From contig NZ_JACOGK010000010.1 of assembly GCF_014269395.1 (NCBI RefSeq), forward strand, positions 14,260 through 78,259: a stretch of DNA of 64,000 nt. The letters are read 5' to 3'. Positions 1 to 8,101 of the stretch are shown in pieces; position 1 is the stretch's first letter; every line of letters starts with the position of its first letter. Source of the DNA: Megasphaera hominis. Lineage in GTDB: Bacteria > Bacillota > Negativicutes > Veillonellales > Megasphaeraceae. The notes below the pieces were generated by a model. The model worked only from the letters and a program-made list of their open reading frames with translations, had not been told where the DNA came from and did not search any database. The position numbers and the translations under genes are program-made.

Positions 1-3000
1 CGCCACCGTATTTCATGCCATCATTCAAGGTGGCTACGGTCTGGGTATTACCATTGTGGTCTTCATAAACGATACGGTCGATGCCGTCCTTGCCGTTATA
101 GCCGTCAGTGCCATCGACACCGTTGGTACCTTTGACGACGTGAATATCTGCGGACGCACCGTCCTTGCCGTTGATGCCTATATGGCCGTCTGTACCGTCT
201 TTGCCATCCTTGCCGGTGGAGGAAATGGTTACGCCATCCTTGCCGTCCTTGCCTTTTACGCCAATAGAACCGTCGACGCCGTCCTTACCGTCTGCACCTT
301 TGCCGCCAACGGTGAGGGAGTCGGCCTTGAGGTTCTTATCCATGGCGATGATCAAATCGCCCTGATCGACGATGGTTTTGATATTTTCCGAGCTGTAGGC
401 GCTGTCTTCTTTTGTGCCCGTACCCTTGATGGTCATGGTTTCGTTCAGCTTTTTGGCTGCACTGCCGGTGTTGCCGGCAAACTTCAGGCCGTCGTCGAGG
501 GTAGCTACCTGATGGTTCGTTTGGCTGCTATCGACGTAGGTAATGCGGGTCAGGCCGTCTGTGCCAGTCACACCAGCTGCGCCTTTATCGCTTTTCAGTG
601 TCAAGGCATTGGCGCCGTTAGCCCCGCTCAGGCCGATAGCACCGTCTTTGATGGAAACGGACGAGCCGTCTTTGCTATGGACGTCGACGGAGCCGTCAAT
701 GCCATTCGTGCCCGTTTCACCGAGGACCAGGTTGTCATTGACGTTGACCTTGAAAGGATCTGCCGCTGTGCCTGTACCCGTGACGTTGGTATTCTTGCCA
801 TTAGCCATCTTCGTAGCGTTCTTAGCAATTTCGTCCTTGAGCTGGCTGACGTTGACGGCATCTGTACCGGCTGTCCCGGCAGCGACGTTGTGAATCTGGT
901 TGCCACCGTTATCGAGGCCACTGCCGGTCAGGCTGACAGGCGTCTTCCCTGTGCCCGGATTCTTTGGCGTGATTGTTATACCCTGGGCGTTGATGACGGT
1001 CTGATTTCCTGTTGTATCGGTCATGGTCGTGCCTGCGCCGGTCGTAACCGTCTTGTTGCCGGCAGCGTCGGTAGTCGTCACGCTGGTAACGGAAATGTCG
1101 TCATTCAGGGAAACTTCTACCTTGCCGTTATTGACCTTAGTGGAAATGTTTTTGCTGTCACCGACGACTGCGACGTTTTCACCGAGGTTTTTGTGCACTG
1201 TATTGCCATCTTCTGCTGTCAGGCCAAAGCCCTTTGTCGTCAGCGTATTCGTAATATTGGTAGTGGCCGTATTGATAGCAGCCTTAATATCGCCGATGTT
1301 GGCGCCGTTTGAATCTACCGTGCCGCCACTGGCTACGTTAGTGATCTGCTTGCCACCTGCGTTGATGCCGGTCTTGGTAATAGACGGGCCGCCCGTAATG
1401 GTCAGGCCATTCGTCGTCAGCTTCGTATCGCCTGTAGTGACGCTGGTAAGGCCGGTCAGGTCTTTGGCCAGTTTCACCGTCAGGGTATTATCCGTCGTAT
1501 TGGAAATGACGCCAATATTGTTGTCGCTCAGGTTGCTGACGCTGGCACCACCGACGATAGACATAGCCTGATTGGAAGCACGGTGGATGACATTCTGGTC
1601 TGCTTCAGCTGTAGCGCCGATGGTCGAGTTGTCCCCGGCAAAGCGCAGGGGCAACGTGCGCAGGTAGAGCTGGCTGCCGTTGACGGCATCCGTACTGGTT
1701 TCGCTGACGAGACCGGAAGCCAGGTTTTGCAGGCGCCGTTCGTGGCCGACGCTGCCGATTGTAACGACACCATCGGCTTTTTTGGCGGCTACGCCGTAGA
1801 CATCATTATAGGTACCTGCGCCAGCCGTTTGGGCCGTTGCGCCGGCTACGGCAGTGGAGCCTGTGCCCAGGTATACGGAATTGCCCAGCGTGGCGGTTAC
1901 GTTAGAGCCGAGGATCTGAATATTGGAAAGGGCTTTAGCATTAGGATCATGTTTTAAGGGTGGCGCTATCGTATTGTCGTTCCCCATAATGGTCACGTCT
2001 TCGATAGGCAGGCCATTGTTGCTGAGAGTTACAGTGTTATTCGTACCGGTAATGTTGATTTTATCGATCTTAGCTGCATCGGCGGCACTGCTGTCATCGG
2101 AAATCCCCTGTACCGTATTGGTGTTACCACTGACAGTGACATTGGTAATCGACTGGGCATCGTTTCTGGTGATCTTGTTGCTGTTGCCGATGAGGCTGTT
2201 GTTGTTTACAGTGTCATCGTCCTTCCCATTGGTAACGGAGCTGCCTGTGCCGAAGACATTAGCATTGACCGCATTGGTAGCAGCCGAACCATTGCCGATA
2301 ACGGCAGCGCTGCTGCCTTTTTCTACAGTGGCACTGGTGCCCATGGCGATGGAATTGGTAGAGAGCGCATCGACGGCTTTGGTGCCGATGGCAATGGAAT
2401 CGATGCCCGATGCGTTTGCCCGGTCACCAATGGCATTGGCGCCTTTGGCTACACTCCTGGCTTCTGCCCCCATGGCGATCCCCCGCGTATCGGACGTTTC
2501 CGAAAGGTAGCCAATGGCAATGGATTCCTTACTGCTGTTGGCAGCCGAGCCGTTTTTCTGCTTAACGGCCGCACGCGTGCCGATAGAGAGGGAATTATCG
2601 CCGGCAGTCTGGGCACCGGCACCGATGGCCGTATTATACTGATAGCCCGTTTCTGCTTTCGTTTCACTCATCGTACCGTCTGTATTCTTATAGCCAACAC
2701 CGACGGCAATGCTGCCATCACTTTCGGCTGTGACGTTATTGCCTACAGCCATGCTCCGTTCATTAGTTGCTTTGGCAATGACGCCCATGGTCAAAGAATC
2801 GGCCCCTACGGCGCCATCATTGTTGTAGTTATTTTTAGGCGTCTGCGTATCATCTGTTTTTACGGAATAGTAATGGACCTTGGCATTATCGACAGCCTTG
2901 TCCAGCTGGCCCTTATTTACAGCATCGCCTGCATCGACGCCATCTTTTACATTTTGAATCTGTACGGCATTGCCATTCGTATCCTTCAGTTTGACATATT

Positions 3001-5020
3001 CATTGTTGCTGCCGGAATAGGTCACGGCGTTGCCACTCGTCGTGCCCGGATCGTGTTTCTGGATTTCTGTAAAGAAATTGGACTGTAAGGCTTTCAGCTG
3101 TTTTACCGTAACGGCATCCTGATCGGCAGCACCATCAGCTACGTTGACGATGCGGCGATACCCGTAATCGCTCATGGATGCACCGTTGCCTACAGAAACG
3201 ACCTGTGTCGCCGTCGTATTCGTCAGGAAGGCATTGCCCGATGCCATAGCGGCTGTAGCCAGGGCACCGCCGCCGATGGCTACATTGCCTGTACCACGGG
3301 CAATGGATTCTTCGCCAAGGGCCATGGATTTTTCCCCTTCTGCCAGGGACGTAAAGCCTATGGCCGTCGCTCCATTGGCAGTGGCCTTCGAAGTAGCGCC
3401 TACAGCTGTACCGTGTGTTTTCGCTACCGTATTGGCGCCTAAGGCTGTAGCTTCAGAAATTGCCGTGGCGGCGCTATAGTTATTCGCATGATAGCCTAAG
3501 GATACGTTATAGCCAGCCAGGGAATTATCTGTTGAGCCTGCCGTATTATCGCCTAAGAAGGTACCGGCTGCAGAACCGATGGCGATATTATAATTGCCTT
3601 TTACATTACTACCGGCATCGACGCCTAAGGCAATGTCTTCAGAGCCGTTAATATTCTGGCCGGCCCGTCTGCCGATGACCACATGGGACCCATTGACGTG
3701 ATTAGGGTCACCTACCATGCCTGCGCCAGCCGTTTCCCCTATGGCTACAGAAAATTCCGCATCAGCAACGGCGGCATGGCCGATGGATACGACATTATCT
3801 GCTTTAGCCGTCGTGCCGCTGCCCAAGGCAATGGCCTGATTCCCTTTAGCGAGTGTATTTTTACCAACAGCGATGGTTTCAATATACGTTGAATTGGCGC
3901 CGGAGCCGATAGCCAAGCTATCGCCATAGGTCGCCTGTGCTCCAGAGCCCAAAGCCAGGGCATTGGCTTTTTCTGCCAAAGCCTTGTTACCGATGGCCAT
4001 AGCAGCAGGGCTGTTTCCCTTGACCTTTGCTTCGTTCCCCATGGCCACACCGTTCTCCGAAACGGTCATGGTCTTAGTACCGATGGCAATGCCATTATTG
4101 GTAATTTTGTTATTGCCTAAGGCATCGTTCATGACGACGGCATTATCCCCTAAGGCAATGGCCGAGTTGCCCCGGGCATTAGCGCTATTACCGATGGAAA
4201 CGCTATTTTCGCCACCGCCTACGATAATGACCTGGGAGCCTTCATCAGCCGTCATACCGGCGCGGGAGCCCGTAATCGAGCCCGTCCCCAGGGCGATGCC
4301 GTTTTTCGCCTGTGAAACGACTTCTGCCTTGGCACCGAGCGCTACCGCAGCGGCGGCCCGGGCTTTGGCTTCTTCACCCATAGCGACGGCATTTTCTGCT
4401 GTGGCTTGGGCACTTTCGCCAATGGCAATGGTTTTATCGCCCGTTGCAGTCGCATCAGCGCCGCTGGCTTTAGTACGGAAATACTTGATGCCTTGCTTAT
4501 CCGTATCTACGCCTAAAGCTGTATTGGCCGCCTGTAATGTGGCAATATCTTCTGTGTTCGTATTGATCGCTGACGTATTCGTGTTAATCTGTGTGGTATT
4601 GGCATCAATCTGCTGTTTGTTCGCAGCAATATTGGTTGTATTGGTGCTGATCTGTTTTTTGTTGGCATCAATTTGTGTCGTGTTTGCTGTAATATCCGTC
4701 TTATTCGCATTCACGTCCGCCGTTGTTGCCAAGCCAGTCGCAGTGATGACAATATCGTTTGTTGTATTATCCTTCGTAACCGTAATATTCGTACTGCCCG
4801 TCAAGGTGTCCCCATCATGGACCGTCGCCGCAGTAACCCCGTAACTGCTCCCCAACAAAAGCAGGGCTAATACGACGCTTTTGGTTAGTTTCCCACCAGA
4901 ACCAACCATCGTTGTGAAGAAAGAATGGCCTGAGGCTTTTCCCCCATTTTTTGCTAATTCGGAAACAACCTCATATCTTCCTTTCACACGGTTAAAGATA
5001 ACCTTGTAAACTCTATTCAT
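1..5020 (-). CDS. Trimeric autotransporter adhesin (YadA-like), 3' end outside window
   Basis: I read one open frame from ATG 5020 (RBS AAGGAGG, 5 nt upstream of the start) to base 1 without a stop: at least 1673 codons. The N-terminus MNRVYKVIFNRVKGRYEV is an extended signal peptide region (ESPR), followed by a hydrophobic core ending near an Ala-Ala-Thr. Next come nine heptads of the NTTQI type (4538-4726), a first block of YadA head repeats such as SIAIGxxA (about 4460-3180), neck motifs (DQDAVTVKQL, GDAVNKGQL), a second head block (about 2860-2330), more necks (TDAVNGSQL near 1690, TDAVNVSQL near 860), and a Gly-Lys-Asp-Gly-rich stretch (about 60-300). The C-terminal beta-barrel anchor must lie beyond base 1. 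Known role of the family: homotrimeric surface fibre for adhesion or autoaggregation, self-anchored in the outer membrane. The specific ligand is unknown. Confidence 0.93.
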   Translation of the reverse strand, partial: MNRVYKVIFNRVKGRYEVVSELAKNGGKASGHSFFTTMVGSGGKLTKSVVLALLLLGSSYGVTAATVHDGDTLTGSTNITVTKDNTTNDIVITATGLATTADVNANKTDITANTTQIDANKKQISTNTTNIAANKQQIDANTTQINTNTSAINTNTEDIATLQAANTALGVDTDKQGIKYFRTKASGADATATGDKTIAIGESAQATAENAVAMGEEAKARAAAAVALGAKAEVVSQAKNGIALGTGSITGSRAGMTADEGSQVIIVGGGENSVSIGNSANARGNSAIALGDNAVVMNDALGNNKITNNGIAIGTKTMTVSENGVAMGNEAKVKGNSPAAMAIGNKALAEKANALALGSGAQATYGDSLAIGSGANSTYIETIAVGKNTLAKGNQAIALGSGTTAKADNVVSIGHAAVADAEFSVAIGETAGAGMVGDPNHVNGSHVVIGRRAGQNINGSEDIALGVDAGSNVKGNYNIAIGSAAGTFLGDNTAGSTDNSLAGYNVSLGYHANNYSAATAISEATALGANTVAKTHGTAVGATSKATANGATAIGFTSLAEGEKSMALGEESIARGTGNVAIGGGALATAAMASGNAFLTNTTATQVVSVGNGASMSDYGYRRIVNVADGAADQDAVTVKQLKALQSNFFTEIQKHDPGTTSGNAVTYSGSNNEYVKLKDTNGNAVQIQNVKDGVDAGDAVNKGQLDKAVDNAKVHYYSVKTDDTQTPKNNYNNDGAVGADSLTMGVIAKATNERSMAVGNNVTAESDGSIAVGVGYKNTDGTMSETKAETGYQYNTAIGAGAQTAGDNSLSIGTRAAVKQKNGSAANSSKESIAIGYLSETSDTRGIAMGAEARSVAKGANAIGDRANASGIDSIAIGTKAVDALSTNSIAMGTSATVEKGSSAAVIGNGSAATNAVNANVFGTGSSVTNGKDDDTVNNNSLIGNSNKITRNDAQSITNVTVSGNTNTVQGISDDSSAADAAKIDKINITGTNNTVTLSNNGLPIEDVTIMGNDNTIAPPLKHDPNAKALSNIQILGSNVTATLGNSVYLGTGSTAVAGATAQTAGAGTYNDVYGVAAKKADGVVTIGSVGHERRLQNLASGLVSETSTDAVNGSQLYLRTLPLRFAGDNSTIGATAEADQNVIHRASNQAMSIVGGASVSNLSDNNIGVISNTTDNTLTVKLAKDLTGLTSVTTGDTKLTTNGLTITGGPSITKTGINAGGKQITNVASGGTVDSNGANIGDIKAAINTATTNITNTLTTKGFGLTAEDGNTVHKNLGENVAVVGDSKNISTKVNNGKVEVSLNDDISVTSVTTTDAAGNKTVTTGAGTTMTDTTGNQTVINAQGITITPKNPGTGKTPVSLTGSGLDNGGNQIHNVAAGTAGTDAVNVSQLKDEIAKNATKMANGKNTNVTGTGTAADPFKVNVNDNLVLGETGTNGIDGSVDVHSKDGSSVSIKDGAIGLSGANGANALTLKSDKGAAGVTGTDGLTRITYVDSSQTNHQVATLDDGLKFAGNTGSAAKKLNETMTIKGTGTKEDSAYSSENIKTIVDQGDLIIAMDKNLKADSLTVGGKGADGKDGVDGSIGVKGKDGKDGVTISSTGKDGKDGTDGHIGINGKDGASADIHVVKGTNGVDGTDGYNGKDGIDRIVYEDHNGNTQTVATLNDGMKYGG
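4538..4726 (-). repeat. Nine in-frame 21-bp/heptad repeats in adhesin stalk
   Basis: On the minus strand nine consecutive 7-residue units (ADVNANK, TDITANT, TQIDANK, KQISTNT, TNIAANK, QQIDANT, TQINTNT, SAINTNT, EDIATLQ) sit between the signal peptide and the first head repeats. Isoleucine or valine recurs at one heptad position and Asn/Thr at the others, as expected of a trimeric coiled coil with polar core layers. The DNA units are similar but not identical, so copy number could vary between strains. Confidence 0.8.
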
Positions 5021-5650
5021 TTTTTCCTCCTTGCTGGTGCTCGCTAATAGTACCCACTTATAAACATATTGCATTGTAAAATAAAATATGTTTATTACAG
5101 TATAATAATCCTCTACTATTTCGTTTCATAAAACGTATAAACTTATTACAGCCGTGTCATTTCCATACTTACATACTACTTGGGATTCCTCTTATCCCAG
5201 TGCTGTACGTAAGTCCGTCAGATTACACTTCCTACGCCTAACAACGGGTTTGAATACCCCGTCAGCCCCTTAGCCAGGCATTCCTGCGTAGCGTGCAACC
5301 TGCGGCCAGGTGTGCGTTCCGGCCCTTGCTGTATACGCCCCATCAAGCAGCTGTCATTGGCCGTGCCCGCGTCTGCACGGGTTTGTTTCTATTTGTCATC
5401 ACTGATCCCCACTTTCTAAAAAAAGAAACAGAACATCCCAGAGCTGACATACATCACCTTCACGGTGGAAAAGGACTGTCAAAAGCGCCTCCCAAGCGCC
5501 TTTCCCAGTCTTAGCAGGTTTTTCCACGAAAATGTTGCTGCGCTGCTCCAGCTACATCGAATACGTACTTTTCCCTTTGCAGGGCATTAATCATTACAGA
5601 TATTTACTCTGTTTTTCTTATAGATAAATATTCTTAATGATTAATTAAAT
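5021..5650 (-). promoter_or_regulatory. Long leader of the adhesin gene, partly GC-rich and structured
   Basis: No credible gene lies in this gap. The best minus-strand promoter is distal (5653-5681), so the adhesin mRNA would carry about 625 nt of leader. It contains several inverted repeats on the minus strand: a 6-bp stem CCGTGC/GCACGG (around 5360-5380), ACGGG/CCCGT (around 5244-5262), GGGAT/ATCCC (around 5182-5198), and a 10-bp perfect stem ATAAACATAT/ATATGTTTAT at 5060-5069 and 5086-5095, about 40 nt before the start codon. The part from about 5170 to 5500 is clearly richer in GC than its flanks. I see no match to a riboswitch class I know. Confidence 0.5.
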
Positions 5651-5652
5651 TT

Positions 5653-5681
5653 ATTATAGAATAATTTATATTAACTTACAA
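5653..5681 (-). promoter_or_regulatory. Sigma-A type promoter, adhesin leader
   Basis: Minus strand: -35 TTGTAA (5676-5681), 17-bp spacer, -10 TATAAT (5653-5658). Transcription would start near 5646 and run into the adhesin gene. No better promoter was found closer to the start codon. Confidence 0.6.
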
Positions 5682-5724
5682 AAAGATTTAATTATTATTT
5701 ATTTCTTATAAATAAAATGAAAGC

Positions 5725-5773
5725 AAAAAAGAGCTATCTTCTCCTTATTTTAAGGAAAAGATAGCTCTTTTTT
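5725..5773 (-). terminator. Intrinsic terminator after the 5782-6201 gene
   Basis: Near-perfect inverted repeat AAAAAAGAGCTATCTT / AAGATAGCTCTTTTTT with A and T runs on both sides. It lies just downstream of the gene ending at 5782 and upstream of the adhesin promoter, so it separates the two transcripts. Confidence 0.88.
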
Positions 5774-5781
5774 AAATCAGT

Positions 5782-6201
5782 CTAGATCATACGGAGGATG
5801 CAAACCTCTACGTATTGAATACGCGAAGCAATATCGGTCAGCTCTTTACGGGCTTTCTTGTATTCGCTAATATCGAGGGAATTGGCAAGTTCCATACGGA
5901 TGCTCTGCAGTTTGCTCTGAATGCGGCTGCATACAAGGTCAATCGAATCGAGCCCCGTCATGGTCGTCAGGGATTCTTTTATATTCTGTACCTCATCTTC
6001 TATATTCGTGATACTGAAAAATACGGAAGCCCGCGTTTCCGCATCAAAGACGGAAAAAAGCGAAGCTTTCAATTGAACCAAATCCTCTGCTATCATGGCA
6101 CACGCCGTACGAATACGGATGACATACCGCTGGGCATGTACAGAATATGGCAGCTGAGAAACCGGCAGAGACTGTTGTTGGGACAGTGCTGATTGCTGCA
6201 T
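5782..6201 (-). CDS. Uncharacterised 139-aa protein
   Basis: I do not recognise a family. The protein starts with a Gln/Ser-rich stretch (MQQSALSQQQSLPVSQ). The rest looks mostly helical and soluble, with charged segments such as EDLVQLKASL and EYKKARKELTDIASRI. There is no signal peptide or membrane segment. The start is supported by AAAGGGGGC 6 nt upstream and by a strong promoter at 6261-6289; an intrinsic terminator follows, so it is a single-gene transcript. The antisense frame over the same bases has no such signals. It could be a cytoplasmic regulator or structural protein, but nothing in the sequence fixes a function. Confidence 0.75.
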   Translation of the reverse strand: MQQSALSQQQSLPVSQLPYSVHAQRYVIRIRTACAMIAEDLVQLKASLFSVFDAETRASVFFSITNIEDEVQNIKESLTTMTGLDSIDLVCSRIQSKLQSIRMELANSLDISEYKKARKELTDIASRIQYVEVCILRMI

Positions 6202-6260
6202 GGGAAGTGCCCCCTTTCAACGTAGGTAAAGATGAGTTATATGGTGTACTTTATGTTTTT

Positions 6261-6289
6261 ATTATAATATAACAAAATAGAATTTTCAA
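6261..6289 (-). promoter_or_regulatory. Promoter of the 5782-6201 gene
   Basis: Minus strand -35 TTGAAA (6284-6289), 17-bp spacer, -10 TATAAT (6261-6266), about 60 nt ahead of the start codon. Confidence 0.72.
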
Positions 6290-6412
6290 TTATGTTATGA
6301 TATCTCTTTCGCATGCTTTGTATTTGCAAAGGAGATTGACAGAAATTTTACGAAACGAGCTGTCCCTGCCGTCTTTATTTATATCATTCAGAAATACATT
6401 CTTTCCTCTATA

Positions 6413-6460
6413 GAAGAAAAAAAACGCAAGGCCAGGCGCCGTGCCCGTACTTGCGTTTTT
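6413..6460 (-). terminator. Intrinsic terminator after the 6471-6857 gene
   Basis: Stem AAAACGCAAG / CTTGCGTTTT with an 18-20 nt loop and a long T run on the minus strand, about 10 bases past the stop codon. Confidence 0.85.
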
Positions 6461-6470
6461 GCGTGTTTTC

Positions 6471-6857
6471 TTATTTTGTAGCAGCCGGTTGTGCCGTTTC
6501 CCAAATGGATTGATACAGTTCTTCGGCTATACCCGGTTTGATCGGCTTCCATTCGATTTTCTTGGCGCCTACATTGCGCGAAAGAATGCGTTTACCTGCA
6601 GCATTGTAGACTTCGTATTTCATAAGGGCAATTTCTTTTTGTTCGTGCAGAATAGCCCATTGGTCGAGGGTGTACGAGCCGTCCTTTCGGACGATTTTCG
6701 TCCAGATGACAGCCCGTTCCGGCGTCTTGACGGCAGTCTGGTTATCGACGTAATATTGCAAGCCTTCTGCATCGGTGTTCATAAAATCCCAATCTGCAGC
6801 CAGGGCCGGCATAGTGCAGCACAGGCTAAGAGCCAGAGCGATGATCCATTTTTTCAT
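6471..6857 (-). CDS. Small secreted protein, surface-adhesin-E-like
   Basis: 128 aa from ATG 6857, which has the RBS AAAGGAA and begins a classic signal peptide (MKKWIIALALSLCCTMPALA, cleavage after ALA). The open frame extends 34 codons further upstream, but that part lies over the promoter. The mature part (DWDFMNTDAEGLQYYVDN, later EWKPIKPGIAEELYQSIW) resembles the small Adhesin_E-type domain, in which a W...YYVD opening and a W.PI.PG..E..Y ending recur. That family link is from memory. Likely periplasmic or surface exposed. Promoter at 6887-6915 and terminator at 6413-6460 make it monocistronic. Confidence 0.78.
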   Translation of the reverse strand: MKKWIIALALSLCCTMPALAADWDFMNTDAEGLQYYVDNQTAVKTPERAVIWTKIVRKDGSYTLDQWAILHEQKEIALMKYEVYNAAGKRILSRNVGAKKIEWKPIKPGIAEELYQSIWETAQPAATK

Positions 6858-6886
6858 AATTATCAATTCCTTTCTTGTATCTTTAT

Positions 6887-6915
6887 ATGATATACCCTTT
6901 TGGGAAAAGTGACAA
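6887..6915 (-). promoter_or_regulatory. Promoter of the small secreted protein gene
   Basis: Minus strand -35 TTGTCA (6910-6915), 17-bp spacer, -10 TATCAT (6887-6892). It lies inside the upstream extension of the open frame, which supports the shorter start at 6857. Confidence 0.65.
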
Positions 6916-6990
6916 TCTTTTTTCCCGCCCGGTCCATAGCAGGATTTCCCCTTTCTCATGTCGAATAGCTATGATAAGAGGTGATGTATC

Positions 6991-7560
6991 ATGACGGAAG
7001 AAACGAAGAAAGCTATAGAAACGACTGTCGTCCCGGATACGGCGGAAGCTACGGAAAATACAGAGGTGCTCGATGATACGGCAACGATCGTCACACCGCC
7101 GGCAGGTATTATTTTGGACGGCGACAAAAAGCAGCTCGTCCTGACCAATCCTGCTCCAGCGCCTGGGGAAGACGACGAGGAAGATCCGGAAACGCCTTAT
7201 TTGGCATCTGACATGTACGCCCGTGTAGTCACGCTGATTAATAAGTTTGAAGAAGATCTGCCCGATGATTTGCAGGCCGGGGGCCGCCTCGTATCGGCAG
7301 GCAACATTACCTTCTCCATTCAGGATGTTGGCTATTGGGATCCGAATATGATCGTCTTTTACGGTGAACTGGAAGACGGGTCACGCGTAGAGCTCTTGCA
7401 GCATCTGTCCCAGCTCAATTTGCTTCTCGTTGCCGTGAAACGGCCGCACCCGGAAGAACCGCGGCGTGTCATTGGCTTTACGACAAGCCCTGAACCGGAT
7501 GTTGAAACGGAACCGACCTCCGTAGAAGAAAACAAGATTCTAAAAAAAGCCACGAAATGA
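6991..7560 (+). CDS. DUF6173-like protein, 189 aa
   Basis: ATG 6991 with RBS AGAGGTG 7 nt upstream. Residues 1-65 are acidic, Thr/Glu-rich and probably disordered. Residues about 70-165 form a compact domain (SDMYARVVTLINKFEEDL, RLVSAGNITFSIQDVGYW, IVFYGELEDGSRVELLQH, SQLNLLLVAVKR) ending RRVIGF. This pattern matches what I remember of the DUF6173 family, whose function is unknown. The tail is again acidic. There is no signal peptide or membrane segment. It shares a bidirectional terminator with the converging LapA-like gene. Confidence 0.85.
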   Translation: MTEETKKAIETTVVPDTAEATENTEVLDDTATIVTPPAGIILDGDKKQLVLTNPAPAPGEDDEEDPETPYLASDMYARVVTLINKFEEDLPDDLQAGGRLVSAGNITFSIQDVGYWDPNMIVFYGELEDGSRVELLQHLSQLNLLLVAVKRPHPEEPRRVIGFTTSPEPDVETEPTSVEENKILKKATK

Positions 7561-7561
7561 T

Positions 7562-7606
7562 AAAAAACCTTTTCTCTGCCCAAAAAAACAGGGAAAAGGT
7601 TTTTCT
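7562..7606. terminator. Bidirectional terminator
   Basis: Inverted repeat AAAAACCTTTTC / GAAAAGGTTTTT, flanked by A and T runs, lies between the converging genes ending at 7560 (+) and 7609 (-). Confidence 0.85.
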
Positions 7607-7608
7607 AT

Positions 7609-7947
7609 CTATGGCTGGACTATTTCTTTTTTGTCTTCCAGTTCCGGCACGGCGTCTGGCAATTGCTGCTTAAGCGCCGCTATTTCGTCCTGCAGGGCTT
7701 TGTTTTCTTTGGTCAGTTTTTGGATCTGATCGTTAAGCTTATGTGTACGCCAAGCGGACTGGGTCTTGAGCTTGAGGCCCCAGCAGGCTGCGATGACCAG
7801 GCCGGCGAGGACGGAAATGATAACGACGATGATCAGGTTGGAATCAAAGGTCCACGTAAAGAAGGACAGCTGGACGGCCATAGAGTTTTGGACAGCCAGG
7901 ACAGCGACAAAGAAACTGATAATACCAATCAGAATGATAAATAACAT
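7609..7947 (-). CDS. LapA-like (DUF1049) inner membrane protein
   Basis: 112 aa from ATG 7947, chosen because AGAGGTG ends 7 nt upstream; a GTG three codons earlier overlaps that RBS. Two membrane helices near the N-terminus (MLFIILIGIISFFVAVLAV and LIIVVIISVLAGLVIAACWG) are followed by a coiled coil (KLNDQIQKLTKENKALQDEI) and an acidic tail. This is the layout of the LapA/DUF1049 family, which in proteobacteria helps lipopolysaccharide assembly. Its presence fits a diderm cell, but its role in Firmicutes is not settled. Confidence 0.85.
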   Translation of the reverse strand: MLFIILIGIISFFVAVLAVQNSMAVQLSFFTWTFDSNLIIVVIISVLAGLVIAACWGLKLKTQSAWRTHKLNDQIQKLTKENKALQDEIAALKQQLPDAVPELEDKKEIVQP

Positions 7948-7991
7948 AGAAATCACCTCTTTCGTATGCGCGCCAGGAGGGCTTTTCTTTT

Positions 7992-8021
7992 ATGATAGGC
8001 TATGACAAGCCATTTTGTCAA
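7992..8021 (-). promoter_or_regulatory. Promoter of the lapA-like gene
   Basis: Minus strand -35 TTGACA (8016-8021), 18-bp spacer, -10 TATCAT (7992-7997). It is back to back with the DUF389 promoter. Confidence 0.65.
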
Positions 8022-8038
8022 TTAATTCTCTTTTCGTA

Positions 8039-8068
8039 TTGCTATCTGTAGAGAATACATATTATAAT
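8039..8068 (+). promoter_or_regulatory. Promoter of the DUF389 gene
   Basis: Plus strand -35 TTGCTA (8039-8044), 18-bp spacer, -10 TATAAT (8063-8068), about 34 nt before the start codon. Confidence 0.6.
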
Positions 8069-8101
8069 GAGTATATATGTTTTTTAAGGATGTGATCTTC
8101 T

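Noticed and set aside
56..1312. Long plus-strand open frame opposite the adhesin
   Set aside because: It is the antisense shadow of the repetitive, GC-rich adhesin codons; its translation has no domain sense and no RBS. The minus-strand frame is continuous with clear YadA motifs.
5260..5290. B12-box-like sequence AGCCAGG...CCTGC on the plus strand
   Set aside because: The rest of a cobalamin riboswitch (GCCCCCGCAACTG, GGTG core) is absent and no plus-strand gene follows.
5293..5514. Plus-strand frame of 73 codons in the adhesin leader
   Set aside because: No RBS, and the residue composition looks random. It only reflects the GC-rich block.
5450..5515. Short direct repeat AGCGCCT...AGCGCCT, considered as a CRISPR or integration repeat
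   Set aside because: Only two 7-base copies, no regular spacing and no cas or integrase gene nearby.
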